From: JAOUEE01 sp051011595
Lineage (GTDB): Bacteria; Actinomycetota; Acidimicrobiia; Acidimicrobiales; SHLQ01
Assembly (NCBI GenBank): GCA_051011595.1
Contig: JBPCTQ010000110.1
Span: 1 to 14,504, forward strand
Length of the DNA: 14,504 nt
Direction of reading: 5' to 3'
The translations under genes and the position numbers were made by a program. The number at the start of each line of letters is the position of its first letter. Position 1 is the stretch's first letter. Of the stretch, positions 8,740 through 14,504 are shown piece by piece. The notes beneath the pieces are model-generated. The model made no database searches, was not told the origin of the DNA, and saw only the letters and a list, made by a program, of their open reading frames with translations.

Positions 8740-10455
8740 CGCGTCCTGCCCGACGTCGCCGCCATCGACAAGGTGTTCGACTACGTGGTCCCCGAGGAGT
8801 GGGAGACCGATGGTCGGGCCGAACGGGTTGTGGTGGGTTCTGTTGTCCGTATCGAGCTGCACGGCCGCAGGGTCGGGGGCTGGGTGCTCGAGAGTGACGT
8901 GGAGCCGACGCCCGGCGTCGACCTACGGCCTCTCGCCAAACTGTCGGGCTACGGGCCATCGGCCGCAGTCGTGGCGTTGGGTGAATGGGTCGCCCACCGA
9001 TGGGCTGGTCGCCTGGCCCGGGTTCTGGTCAGTGCCAGCCCGCCTCATGTGGTTCGCTCCCTGCCGGCACCCCGCCCGCCGGTGGCGGCAGCCGAGTCGT
9101 TCGGCGCCGGGTTGGCCAAGGCCTTCGACAAGGACCGCTCGGTGGTGCGTCTGCCGCCGACCGCCGATCCGTTTCCCGTGGTGCAGGAGGCGGCCAGGCT
9201 GGGCAACGCGCTGATCGTCGCTCCGACGGTGGCCGACGCCCGGGTGGTCGGGGCGAGGCTGCGCCGAGCCGGGGGGCCGGTGGCGGTGGTGCCGCGTGAC
9301 TGGGAGCTGGCCCTGGCCGGATCCACGGTGGTGGGAGCCCGGTCGGCGGTGTTGGCGCCGGTGGTCGATCTGGCCGCCGTGGTGGTGCTCGACGAACACG
9401 ATGAAGCCCATCAAGAGGAGCGCAATCCCACCTGGCACGCCCGGGACGTGGCGTTGGAGCGGGCCGCTCGCGCCGGTGTGCCCTGTGTCCTGGTGTCGCC
9501 GGTGCCCAGCCTGGCGGCCATCGAGGCTGCGCCGGTGCTCCGGCCCAGTCGTACCGTCGAGCGTCAGGGTTGGCCCGTGCTCGAGATCATCGACCGCCAC
9601 GACGACGACCCGGTGCGAGGTGGGTTGCTGTCATCGGAGCTCACCGCCGTGCTGCGAGGTGATGGCCCGGTGGTGTGTGTGCTCAATCGCAAGGGTCGGT
9701 CTCGCCGGCTGGCGTGTGGGCGCTGCGGCGAGCTGGCCTGGCACGAACCCTGCTCGGTGGCCTTCCAACAAGACGATGTGGGCCGCCTGTTGTGCCCGTC
9801 GTGTGGCGAGGAGCGGCCTCAAGTGTGTGAGCGCTGCGGTTCGACGCAGTTCAAGAACCTGCGGGCCGGTGTCAGTCGGGTGCGAGAGGAGCTCGAAGCA
9901 CTGGCTCGGCGGCCGGTGCAGGAGATCACCGGCGACAACGAAGAATCGGTGCGCGACTCGGTGATCGTCGGAACCGAAGCGGTGCTGCACCGGGTGCCTA
10001 CTGCCCGTTCGGTCGTGTTCTTGGACTTCGACCAGGAACTGTTGGCCCGGCGCTACCGGGCGGCCGAGCAGGCCATGGGTCTGCTGGCGCGGGCGGCTCG
10101 CCTGGTGGGTGACCGAGATGGCGGCGGGCGTTTGGTCGTGCAGACCCGAGTCCCCGACCACGAGGTGCTCCAGGCGGTGCGCCATGCCGACCCGGGACGG
10201 CTCGTGGAACCAGAGCGCACCCGGCGCAATGTGCTCCGATTCCCGCCCTTCGTGGCCATGGCCGAGCTGTCGGGTGCCGGGGCGGCCGACTTCGCCGGCA
10301 CGTTGCGTGGGTTCGACGACGTCGAGGTGGTGGGACCGCTCGACGATCGTTTCCTCGTGAAGGCGACCTCACCCGACGTGTTGGCCGACGTCTTGGAGGC
10401 GGCTCCTCGCCCCGACGGTCGGCTCCGGGTGGCGGTCGATCCACCTCGAGTGTGA
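8737..10455 (+). CDS. priA: Primosomal protein N' (PriA), probably without helicase activity
   Basis: PriA restarts stalled replication forks by binding branched DNA and loading the replicative helicase. This 572-residue protein keeps the N-terminal 3'-DNA-binding strand pattern (VRVLPDVAAIDKVFDYVVPEEW). It has a worn helicase core: in place of Walker A (GxxGSGKT) it has LPPTADPFP. A Walker-B-like LDEHDEAHQEE remains (D219-D222), followed by WHARDVALERA. The QxxGRxGR motif is missing near AEQAMGLLARAARL. The zinc region is kept: C327, C330, C339, C353, C356, C364 and C367, with His336 at the eighth ligand position. Mycobacterial PriA is likewise reported to lack helicase motifs. No ATG, GTG or TTG exists in frame between the metK stop and the GTG at 8737, which fits the family N-terminus; it has no clear Shine-Dalgarno sequence and lies inside a hairpin. 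The start is the main uncertainty. Confidence 0.88.
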   Translation: MRVLPDVAAIDKVFDYVVPEEWETDGRAERVVVGSVVRIELHGRRVGGWVLESDVEPTPGVDLRPLAKLSGYGPSAAVVALGEWVAHRWAGRLARVLVSASPPHVVRSLPAPRPPVAAAESFGAGLAKAFDKDRSVVRLPPTADPFPVVQEAARLGNALIVAPTVADARVVGARLRRAGGPVAVVPRDWELALAGSTVVGARSAVLAPVVDLAAVVVLDEHDEAHQEERNPTWHARDVALERAARAGVPCVLVSPVPSLAAIEAAPVLRPSRTVERQGWPVLEIIDRHDDDPVRGGLLSSELTAVLRGDGPVVCVLNRKGRSRRLACGRCGELAWHEPCSVAFQQDDVGRLLCPSCGEERPQVCERCGSTQFKNLRAGVSRVREELEALARRPVQEITGDNEESVRDSVIVGTEAVLHRVPTARSVVFLDFDQELLARRYRAAEQAMGLLARAARLVGDRDGGGRLVVQTRVPDHEVLQAVRHADPGRLVEPERTRRNVLRFPPFVAMAELSGAGAADFAGTLRGFDDVEVVGPLDDRFLVKATSPDVLADVLEAAPRPDGRLRVAVDPPRV

Positions 10456-10470
10456 CCGAGAGCTCGCGCC

Positions 10471-10995
10471 TCAGCTGGTCCAGGCCTGGCGGCGGGCCTC
10501 GTAGATGGCAATGGCTGCGGCGGTGGCCACATTGAGCGAGCCGACCCGTCCCAGCTGAGGGATGAAGGCGACCGCCTCGCACTGGTCGAGCACCGAGCCG
10601 GTGACCCCTCGGTCCTCGTGGCCGACGGCCAGGCAGATGTCCCCGGCCAGATCGAGCTCGTGCAGGGGTTCGGCGTTGGTGGCCAGTTCGATACCGATCA
10701 GCCGGTAGCCCTTGGTCTGAATGGCCGCAACGGCGTCGGCGGCGGTGGCCGGCTGATGGACCTCCAGGAACCGGTCGGTGCCCATGGCGGTCTTCTGGAC
10801 CTTGCTGTTGTCGAGTCCGGGGGTGGCCCCCACCAACCACACATCGTCGACCCGCCATGCAGCCGCTGACCGCACGATGGCCCCGACATTGAAGGGTGTC
10901 TGCACCGAATCGAGGAGGAGGCCCACTCGGCCCGGAGTGCGACGACGCCAGGTGCGATGGAGGCGTTTCAGGTCGGTGCTGCCGAGCGGTTTCAT
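10471..10995 (-). CDS. TrmH/SpoU-family RNA 2'-O-methyltransferase, target unknown
   Basis: A 174-residue SPOUT-fold enzyme that would use SAM to methylate a ribose 2'-OH in tRNA or rRNA. Motif 1 is FNVGAIVRSA, with N36 and the catalytic-type Arg42. Motif 2 reads AVGHEDRG, and motif 3 is SLNVATAAAIAIYEA with N155, forming the trefoil-knot SAM site. There is no N-terminal L30e-like RNA-binding domain as in RlmB, and the length is close to TrmH/TrmL-type proteins; the exact substrate cannot be read from sequence. The ATG overlaps the stop of the upstream RsmC-like gene as ATGA, so translation is probably coupled. It converges on priA with only 15 bases between the two stop codons and no clear terminator. 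A longer frame running upstream has no family similarity and overlaps the RsmC-like gene, so it was not used. Confidence 0.88.
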   Translation of the reverse strand: MKPLGSTDLKRLHRTWRRRTPGRVGLLLDSVQTPFNVGAIVRSAAAWRVDDVWLVGATPGLDNSKVQKTAMGTDRFLEVHQPATAADAVAAIQTKGYRLIGIELATNAEPLHELDLAGDICLAVGHEDRGVTGSVLDQCEAVAFIPQLGRVGSLNVATAAAIAIYEARRQAWTS

Positions 10996-11603
10996 CGATC
11001 CGTTCCCGTGCGGCTGCCGACCCGGAGCAACCGGTACCCCCGTTGCGACGAGCACCGTTGGGTGGGCCAGCCGTTGTCGTCGAGCCAGCGGTGCAGCGAG
11101 TCGCTGCCCAGGTGTTTCTGGACCACCAGCACCGCTTCGCCGGTGGGGGAGAGGCGGTCGAGCCAGGTGGTGAGCAATGTGTGCAGTGCGGTCTTGCCGA
11201 TGCGGATGGGTGGGTTCGACCAGACGAGGTCGAACGTCACATCGGCGGGGACATCGTCGGGGTGGGCCACGGTCATGGTGAGGCCGTGCCGCTCGGCGTT
11301 GGCCACGCACAGGGCTCGTGCTCGTTCGTTGACGTCGATCGCCCACAGTTCGGCCTCGGGCCAGCGGCTGGCCATGGTGAGGGCGATGGGACCGTAGCCA
11401 CAACCCAGGTCGAGCATGGTGCGGGGGGTGGTCGCCGGAGCGGGGGCGTCGAGCAACAGCAGGCGTGTGCCGACATCGACGGCGTCTCGAGCGAAGACTC
11501 CACGATCGGTGGCGAGGTCGAGCTGGAGGCCGGGCAGGGTCAGCGTGACCTCAGTGGGGGCCGAGGCGCTGGTGGGTCGGTCGGCGAAATACTGGTCGTT
11601 CAC
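10992..11603 (-). CDS. RsmC-like SAM-dependent methyltransferase (MTS domain)
   Basis: A 203-residue class I methyltransferase resembling the C-terminal catalytic domain of RsmC, which methylates N2 of G1207 in 16S rRNA. GVFARDAVDVGTRLLL at about residues 35-50 is the family lead-in. LDLGCGYGPIAL at about 64-75 is the SAM-binding motif I, AIDVNERA about 88-95 the acidic ribose-binding strand, and SNPPIRIGK at 129-137 the NPP(Y/F/I) motif typical of enzymes that methylate exocyclic amines of bases. The N-terminal pseudo-methyltransferase half found in E. coli RsmC is absent, as in many actinobacterial and Firmicute homologues. The start is GTG at 11603, with GAGGG roughly ten bases upstream. 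It is first in a two-gene - strand unit and diverges from def across 59 bases. rsmC is plausible, but the target is not proven. Confidence 0.85.
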   Translation of the reverse strand: MNDQYFADRPTSASAPTEVTLTLPGLQLDLATDRGVFARDAVDVGTRLLLLDAPAPATTPRTMLDLGCGYGPIALTMASRWPEAELWAIDVNERARALCVANAERHGLTMTVAHPDDVPADVTFDLVWSNPPIRIGKTALHTLLTTWLDRLSPTGEAVLVVQKHLGSDSLHRWLDDNGWPTQRCSSQRGYRLLRVGSRTGTDR

Positions 11604-11645
11604 CGGTTGGTCGCCCTCGGGGGCGGCGGGGCCTGCACATCGATG

Positions 11646-11655
11646 ACGGTAGCCT
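11646..11655. promoter_or_regulatory. Possible bidirectional -10 pair between def and the methyltransferase genes
   Basis: On the + strand TAGCCT (11650-11655) lies seven bases before the def ATG; on the - strand TACCGT (11651-11646) faces the RsmC-like gene, 42 bases from its GTG. Both fit TAnnnT and share the central TA. The def transcript would be nearly or fully leaderless. No -35 elements are recognisable on either strand. Confidence 0.35.
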
Positions 11656-11662
11656 GAGGATC

Positions 11663-12199
11663 ATGGCGCACTACTCCATCCGGGTCTTCGGTGATCCGGT
11701 ACTCAAGCAGAAGGCAGCCGATGTCACCGACATCGACGACGCCCTGGTGCGCCTCACCGAAGACATGGTCACCACCATGTACGAGGCGCCGGGAATCGGT
11801 CTGGCGGCACCCCAGGTGGGGGTGCAGAAACGGCTGTTCGTCTACGACCTGGGTGATGGTCCGGGAACCATCGTCAATCCGGTCATCGCCGAGACCGACG
11901 GCGAATGGCTCTTCGAGGAGGGCTGCCTGTCGGTGCCCGGCCTGTCGTGGGAGATCGTTCGACCGAAGACGATTCACCTGGTGGGGTTCGACCTCGACGG
12001 CAACGAGGTGTCGATCGAGGCCGACGAGTTGGCGGCCCGGTTGTTCCAGCACGAGTTCGACCATCTCGAAGGGGTCTTGCTGCTCGACCGGCTCGACGAC
12101 GAGACCCGAAAGGACGCCATGCGAACGTTGCGGGATCTCGATCTGGCCTCGTACTACGACCGGCCATCCACCGACGACGGCTCATTGCGGCTGCCGTGA
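11663..12199 (+). CDS. def: Peptide deformylase
   Basis: Removes the formyl group from the N-terminal methionine of new proteins at the ribosome exit, using a bound metal, usually iron. All three signature motifs are intact in 178 residues: GIGLAAPQVG at 44-53, EGCLSVPG with metal-ligand Cys88, and QHEFDHLEG with His130, Glu131 and His134. Residues beyond about 150 form a short charged tail (DDETRKDAMRTLRD). The ATG at 11663 has GAGGA only two bases upstream, close for a ribosome binding site, while a TAGCCT -10 seven bases upstream suggests a leaderless message. Its stop overlaps the fmt start as GTGA, pairing the deformylase with the formyltransferase that creates its substrate. In M. tuberculosis def is not next to fmt, so this order is a difference from that genome. 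Confidence 0.96.
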   Translation: MAHYSIRVFGDPVLKQKAADVTDIDDALVRLTEDMVTTMYEAPGIGLAAPQVGVQKRLFVYDLGDGPGTIVNPVIAETDGEWLFEEGCLSVPGLSWEIVRPKTIHLVGFDLDGNEVSIEADELAARLFQHEFDHLEGVLLLDRLDDETRKDAMRTLRDLDLASYYDRPSTDDGSLRLP

Positions 12200-13083
12200 C
12201 CCTGGCGGTGCCGCCGCCCCAGGTGCGGCGGGTGGCCTATCTGGGGACACCGGAGATCGCCGTGCCGCCGTTGGTGGCCCTCCACGAAGCCGGCTTCGAG
12301 ATCGCCCTGGTCATCACCGGCGCCGACAAACGCCGGGGCCGTGGTGGTCAGGCCACGCCCACCCCCGTGAAACAAGCCGCCCTGGAGCGGGGGCTGCCGG
12401 TGAGCCACGACCTCGACCAGCTGCTCGACGTCGAGGTCGACCTCGGTGTGGTGGTGGCCTACGGCCGCATCATTCCGCGGTCGGTGCTCGAACAGGTTCC
12501 CCTGGTCAACATCCATTTCTCGCTGCTGCCACGGTGGCGCGGTGCCGCACCCGTCGAACGGGCGCTGCTCGCCGGTGATACCGAGACCGGGGTCTGCCTC
12601 ATGGTGGTCGACGAAGAACTCGACACCGGTGGCGTGTACGGCCGCGCGGTCACCCCGATCACCGGCGACGACACCCTGGCGACGCTGCGGGAGCGCCTGG
12701 TCGACCAGGGCTCGCAGCTGCTCGTCTCGGCCTTGTCCACCGGTCTGGGCCCGCCGATCCCCCAGGAGGGAGACCCCAGCTACGCCCACAAGATCGATCC
12801 GACCGAGCTGGAGATCGATTGGTCCGACACCACCGCGGCCATCCATCGTCTCGTCCGGCTGGGTGGTGCCTGGACCACGTTCCGGAGCAAACGTCTCAAG
12901 ATCTGGGCCGCTCGCGGCGCCGACAGCGGCCCTCCGCCAGGAGTGATCGACGGGCTCACGGTGGGCACCGGTACGGGTGGTCTGGTCCTCGAGGTGGTGC
13001 AGCCGGAAGGCAAACCCCGGATGGCCGCGGCCGACTGGCGTAACGGCGCCCAGCCCGGCCCCGATGAGTCGTTTGTGCCATGA
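12196..13083 (+). CDS. fmt: Methionyl-tRNA formyltransferase
   Basis: Transfers a formyl group from 10-formyl-tetrahydrofolate to initiator Met-tRNA for bacterial translation initiation. The 295-residue protein begins with RRVAYLGTPEIAVPPL, the usual N-terminal nucleotide-fold strand. It has TPTPVKQAA, then the catalytic set in NIHFSLLPRWRGAAPV and DEELDTGG: N105, H107 and D143, offset by exactly one from N106, H108 and D144 of the E. coli enzyme. The C-terminal tRNA-binding domain starts near residue 205 (AHKIDPTELEIDW), with RLKIWAA and PGVIDG later. The GTG at 12196 overlaps the def stop (GTGA). A GTG at 12223, giving MRRVAYLGTPE, is an equally sensible protein start, so the N-terminus is uncertain by nine residues. 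The stop overlaps the rsmB ATG. It is slightly shorter than E. coli Fmt (315). Confidence 0.95.
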   Translation: MTLAVPPPQVRRVAYLGTPEIAVPPLVALHEAGFEIALVITGADKRRGRGGQATPTPVKQAALERGLPVSHDLDQLLDVEVDLGVVVAYGRIIPRSVLEQVPLVNIHFSLLPRWRGAAPVERALLAGDTETGVCLMVVDEELDTGGVYGRAVTPITGDDTLATLRERLVDQGSQLLVSALSTGLGPPIPQEGDPSYAHKIDPTELEIDWSDTTAAIHRLVRLGGAWTTFRSKRLKIWAARGADSGPPPGVIDGLTVGTGTGGLVLEVVQPEGKPRMAAADWRNGAQPGPDESFVP

Positions 13084-14213
13084 GCACCGACGATGCTCGC
13101 CGCCTGGCCATCGATGCCTTGACCCGTATCGACGACGCGGGGGCGTACGCCAACTTGTTGGTGCCCGAGCTGTTGACCCGGTCCGACCTCGACGAGAGGG
13201 ACCGCGGCTTCGTCACCGAGCTGGTGTACGGCACCACCCGTATGCGGCGGGCCTGCGATGCACTGGTGGACCCATTCGTGTTGCGCGAGGTCGAACCCCG
13301 GGTGCGATCAGCGCTGCGGGTGGGCGCCTACCAGCTGCATTTCCTCGACACGCCGCCCCACGCCGCGGTGTCGGCCACCGTGGCAGCCGTTCCGAAGCGG
13401 GCCCGAGGGTTCGTCAACGCCATTCTGCGACGAGTGGCCGACCAGGGCCAGCTCCCTGACGACCCGGCCATCCGGCTGAGCTACCCGGACTGGATCGTCG
13501 ACCGCCTCGATACCGACCTTGCCCCCCTTGGTCCTGATGCCGCCCGCGAGGCGTTGGCCCATATGAACCGATCGGCCACCGTGAGCGTGCGCGACGACGG
13601 CTACCGGCAGGATCCCAGCTCGCAGCTGGTGGCCGGCCTGGTCACCGAGGCTGGCCTCGTGGTCGATCTGTGTGCAGCCCCCGGCGGTAAGGCGACTGCT
13701 CTGTCCCAACCAGATCGGTTCGTCGTGGCATCCGATGTCCGTCAGTCGCGAGCCGGTCTCGTTGCCGCCAACGTGGTGTCCACTGGCGCCACTGGGGTGG
13801 CGACCGTGGTGGCCGATGGTCGGGCTGCGCCGTTGGTGCCGGGCTGCGCCGATGCCGTGCTGGTCGATGCGCCCTGTTCGGGGTTGGGGGCCCTGCGCCG
13901 CCGTCCTGATGCCCGGTGGCGGATCGACTCCGACGCGGTCGACCGGCTCCATGCCCTTCAGGTGGAGCTGCTCCACGCCGCCGCCGACCTGGTCCGGCCG
14001 GGGGGTCAGGTGGTCTACAGCGTGTGCACACTCACCGCGGCCGAGAGCCTGGCGGTCGACGACCGTATTCGGCAGTCGTCGGGCCTGGTGATCGACGAAG
14101 CGGTGTCCTTCGACGCGCCGTGGGTGCCGTGGGGGCGAGGCGGGTTGCTGTTGCCTCAGGCCATCGACAGCGACGGCATGGTGGCCCTGGTCTACCGTCG
14201 TGGCCATGGCTGA
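13080..14213 (+). CDS. rsmB: 16S rRNA cytosine-C5 methyltransferase RsmB (Sun/Fmu)
   Basis: Methylates a cytosine of 16S rRNA (C967 in E. coli numbering) at C5 with SAM. The N-terminal third (about residues 1-135) is a NusB-like RNA-binding domain, with RDRGFVTELVYGTTR and VNAILRRV. A linker with SYPDWIVDRL leads to the methyltransferase domain: DLCAAPGGKA from residue 196 binds SAM, DAPCSGLG carries Cys266, and YSVCTLTAAES carries Cys316. The two cysteines are 50 residues apart, exactly as Cys325 and Cys375 of E. coli RsmB, where the second is the nucleophile and the first releases product. At 377 residues it is shorter than the E. coli protein (429), with the losses mainly in the middle. 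ATGA overlap with fmt indicates coupling; fmt-rsmB is a widely conserved pair. Confidence 0.95.
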   Translation: MSTDDARRLAIDALTRIDDAGAYANLLVPELLTRSDLDERDRGFVTELVYGTTRMRRACDALVDPFVLREVEPRVRSALRVGAYQLHFLDTPPHAAVSATVAAVPKRARGFVNAILRRVADQGQLPDDPAIRLSYPDWIVDRLDTDLAPLGPDAAREALAHMNRSATVSVRDDGYRQDPSSQLVAGLVTEAGLVVDLCAAPGGKATALSQPDRFVVASDVRQSRAGLVAANVVSTGATGVATVVADGRAAPLVPGCADAVLVDAPCSGLGALRRRPDARWRIDSDAVDRLHALQVELLHAAADLVRPGGQVVYSVCTLTAAESLAVDDRIRQSSGLVIDEAVSFDAPWVPWGRGGLLLPQAIDSDGMVALVYRRGHG

Positions 14214-14504
14214 TCCCATCGATGCCAAGATCTTGACGGTGTCCGACGGTGTGGTGCACGGCACGCGCGAGGACACGTCGGCGGAAGCGCTGGCCGCCCA
14301 ACTCACCGACGCCGGCCACCGGGTGGTCGAGCGGGCCACCGTGGCCGACGGCACCGAGTCGGTGCGTGCGGCCCTGGCGACGCTGGCCGATGGCTTCCAC
14401 GGGCTGATCGTCACCACCGGGGGTACCGGGTTCGGCCCCCGCGACCAGACTCCGGAGGGCACACGGGCAGCCATCGATCGCGAGGCGCCGGGCCTGGCCG
14501 AAGC
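14206..14504 (+). CDS. MogA/MoaB-family molybdopterin-binding protein, N-terminal part only
   Basis: The frame from ATG 14206 stays open to the window edge, giving 99 residues. ILTVSDGVVHGTREDTS at residues 9-25 and IVTTGGTGFGPRDQTPEGTR at about 68-87 are hallmarks of the MoaB/Mog fold. In molybdenum cofactor synthesis, Mog (MogA) adenylates molybdopterin before metal insertion, and the GGTGxxxRD motif contacts the pterin and nucleotide. The Asp in the SDG segment and the TTGGTG loop are intact. The start overlaps the end of rsmB by eight bases, so it probably belongs to the def-fmt-rsmB transcript. MogA, MoaB and a CinA-like N-terminal domain share these motifs; with the C-terminal part missing I cannot separate them, though MogA/MoaB is most likely. 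M. tuberculosis has rpe at this position instead. Confidence 0.85.
   Translation, partial: MADPIDAKILTVSDGVVHGTREDTSAEALAAQLTDAGHRVVERATVADGTESVRAALATLADGFHGLIVTTGGTGFGPRDQTPEGTRAAIDREAPGLAE

Noticed and set aside
7736..8959. 407-codon - strand frame opposite metK and the priA start
   Set aside because: No family motif and low-complexity composition; it mirrors the codon bias of metK.
10456..10470. Terminator in the convergent gap after priA
   Set aside because: Only 15 bases long; CGAG/CTCG gives a four-base stem with a two-base loop, too weak to call.
10996..11403. N-terminal extension of the TrmH-like frame to give 310 residues
   Set aside because: The extra part is Arg/His/Pro-rich shadow sequence of the RsmC-like gene; the ATGA overlap start at 10995 gives a complete SPOUT protein.
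11691..12578. 295-codon + strand frame overlapping def and fmt
   Set aside because: Arg/Ser/Thr/Trp-rich translation with no domain; it is a shifted reading of two verified genes.
13308..14474. 388-codon - strand frame opposite rsmB and the mog gene
   Set aside because: No domain is visible and it covers two genes with intact catalytic motifs on the other strand.

Overview
This window is a GC-rich, densely packed bacterial housekeeping region. It most likely comes from an actinobacterium outside the well-studied Mycobacterium/Streptomyces groups; an Acidimicrobiia-like lineage is my best guess. The evidence is the order carB-pyrD-pyrF-mihF-gmk-rpoZ-coaBC-metK-priA-...-fmt-rsmB, which matches the actinobacterial arrangement known from M. 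tuberculosis and Streptomyces. Further support comes from an actinobacterial integration host factor (mIHF), the actinobacterial residue pattern in CoaBC, a PriA without helicase motifs, frequent GTG/TTG starts, and TGA as the only stop codon. Points that differ from Mycobacterium are the class 1B PyrD, the short E. coli/Bacillus-type PyrF, and def lying directly before fmt.

Layout. Bases 1-4771 hold the end of a UMP biosynthesis operon: carB (5' end cut off by the window), pyrD and pyrF. Bases 4820-5729 hold mihF and gmk, and 5819-8638 hold rpoZ, coaBC and metK. priA follows (8737-10455). All of these lie on the + strand. Two overlapping methyltransferase genes on the - strand (10471-11603: a TrmH/SpoU-type enzyme and an RsmC-like enzyme) converge on priA and diverge from def. 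From 11663 the + strand resumes with def, fmt, rsmB and the start of a MogA/MoaB-family gene that runs off the window. Four junctions have 4-base stop/start overlaps (carB/pyrD, def/fmt, fmt/rsmB and the two methyltransferases) and rsmB/mog overlap by 8 bases, so translational coupling is likely. No stretch longer than about 90 bases lacks a gene.

How the genes fit together: the region supplies pyrimidine (CarB, PyrD, PyrF) and guanine (Gmk) nucleotides, a nucleoid protein (mIHF), the omega subunit of RNA polymerase, coenzyme A (CoaBC), S-adenosylmethionine (MetK), replication restart (PriA), and N-formyl-methionine handling (Fmt, Def) with ribosomal RNA methylation (RsmB, RsmC-like, TrmH-like). 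The SAM made by MetK is the cofactor of the three methyltransferases.

I see no mobile element, CRISPR array, tRNA, toxin-antitoxin or defence system, and no convincing new multi-gene system. The points worth a second look are small: a perfect 12-bp hairpin that covers the likely priA start codon, a hairpin leader before metK, a possible shared bidirectional -10 element between def and the methyltransferase pair, a Gmk lacking the usual guanine-contacting tyrosine, and a class 1B PyrD with no PyrK beside it.
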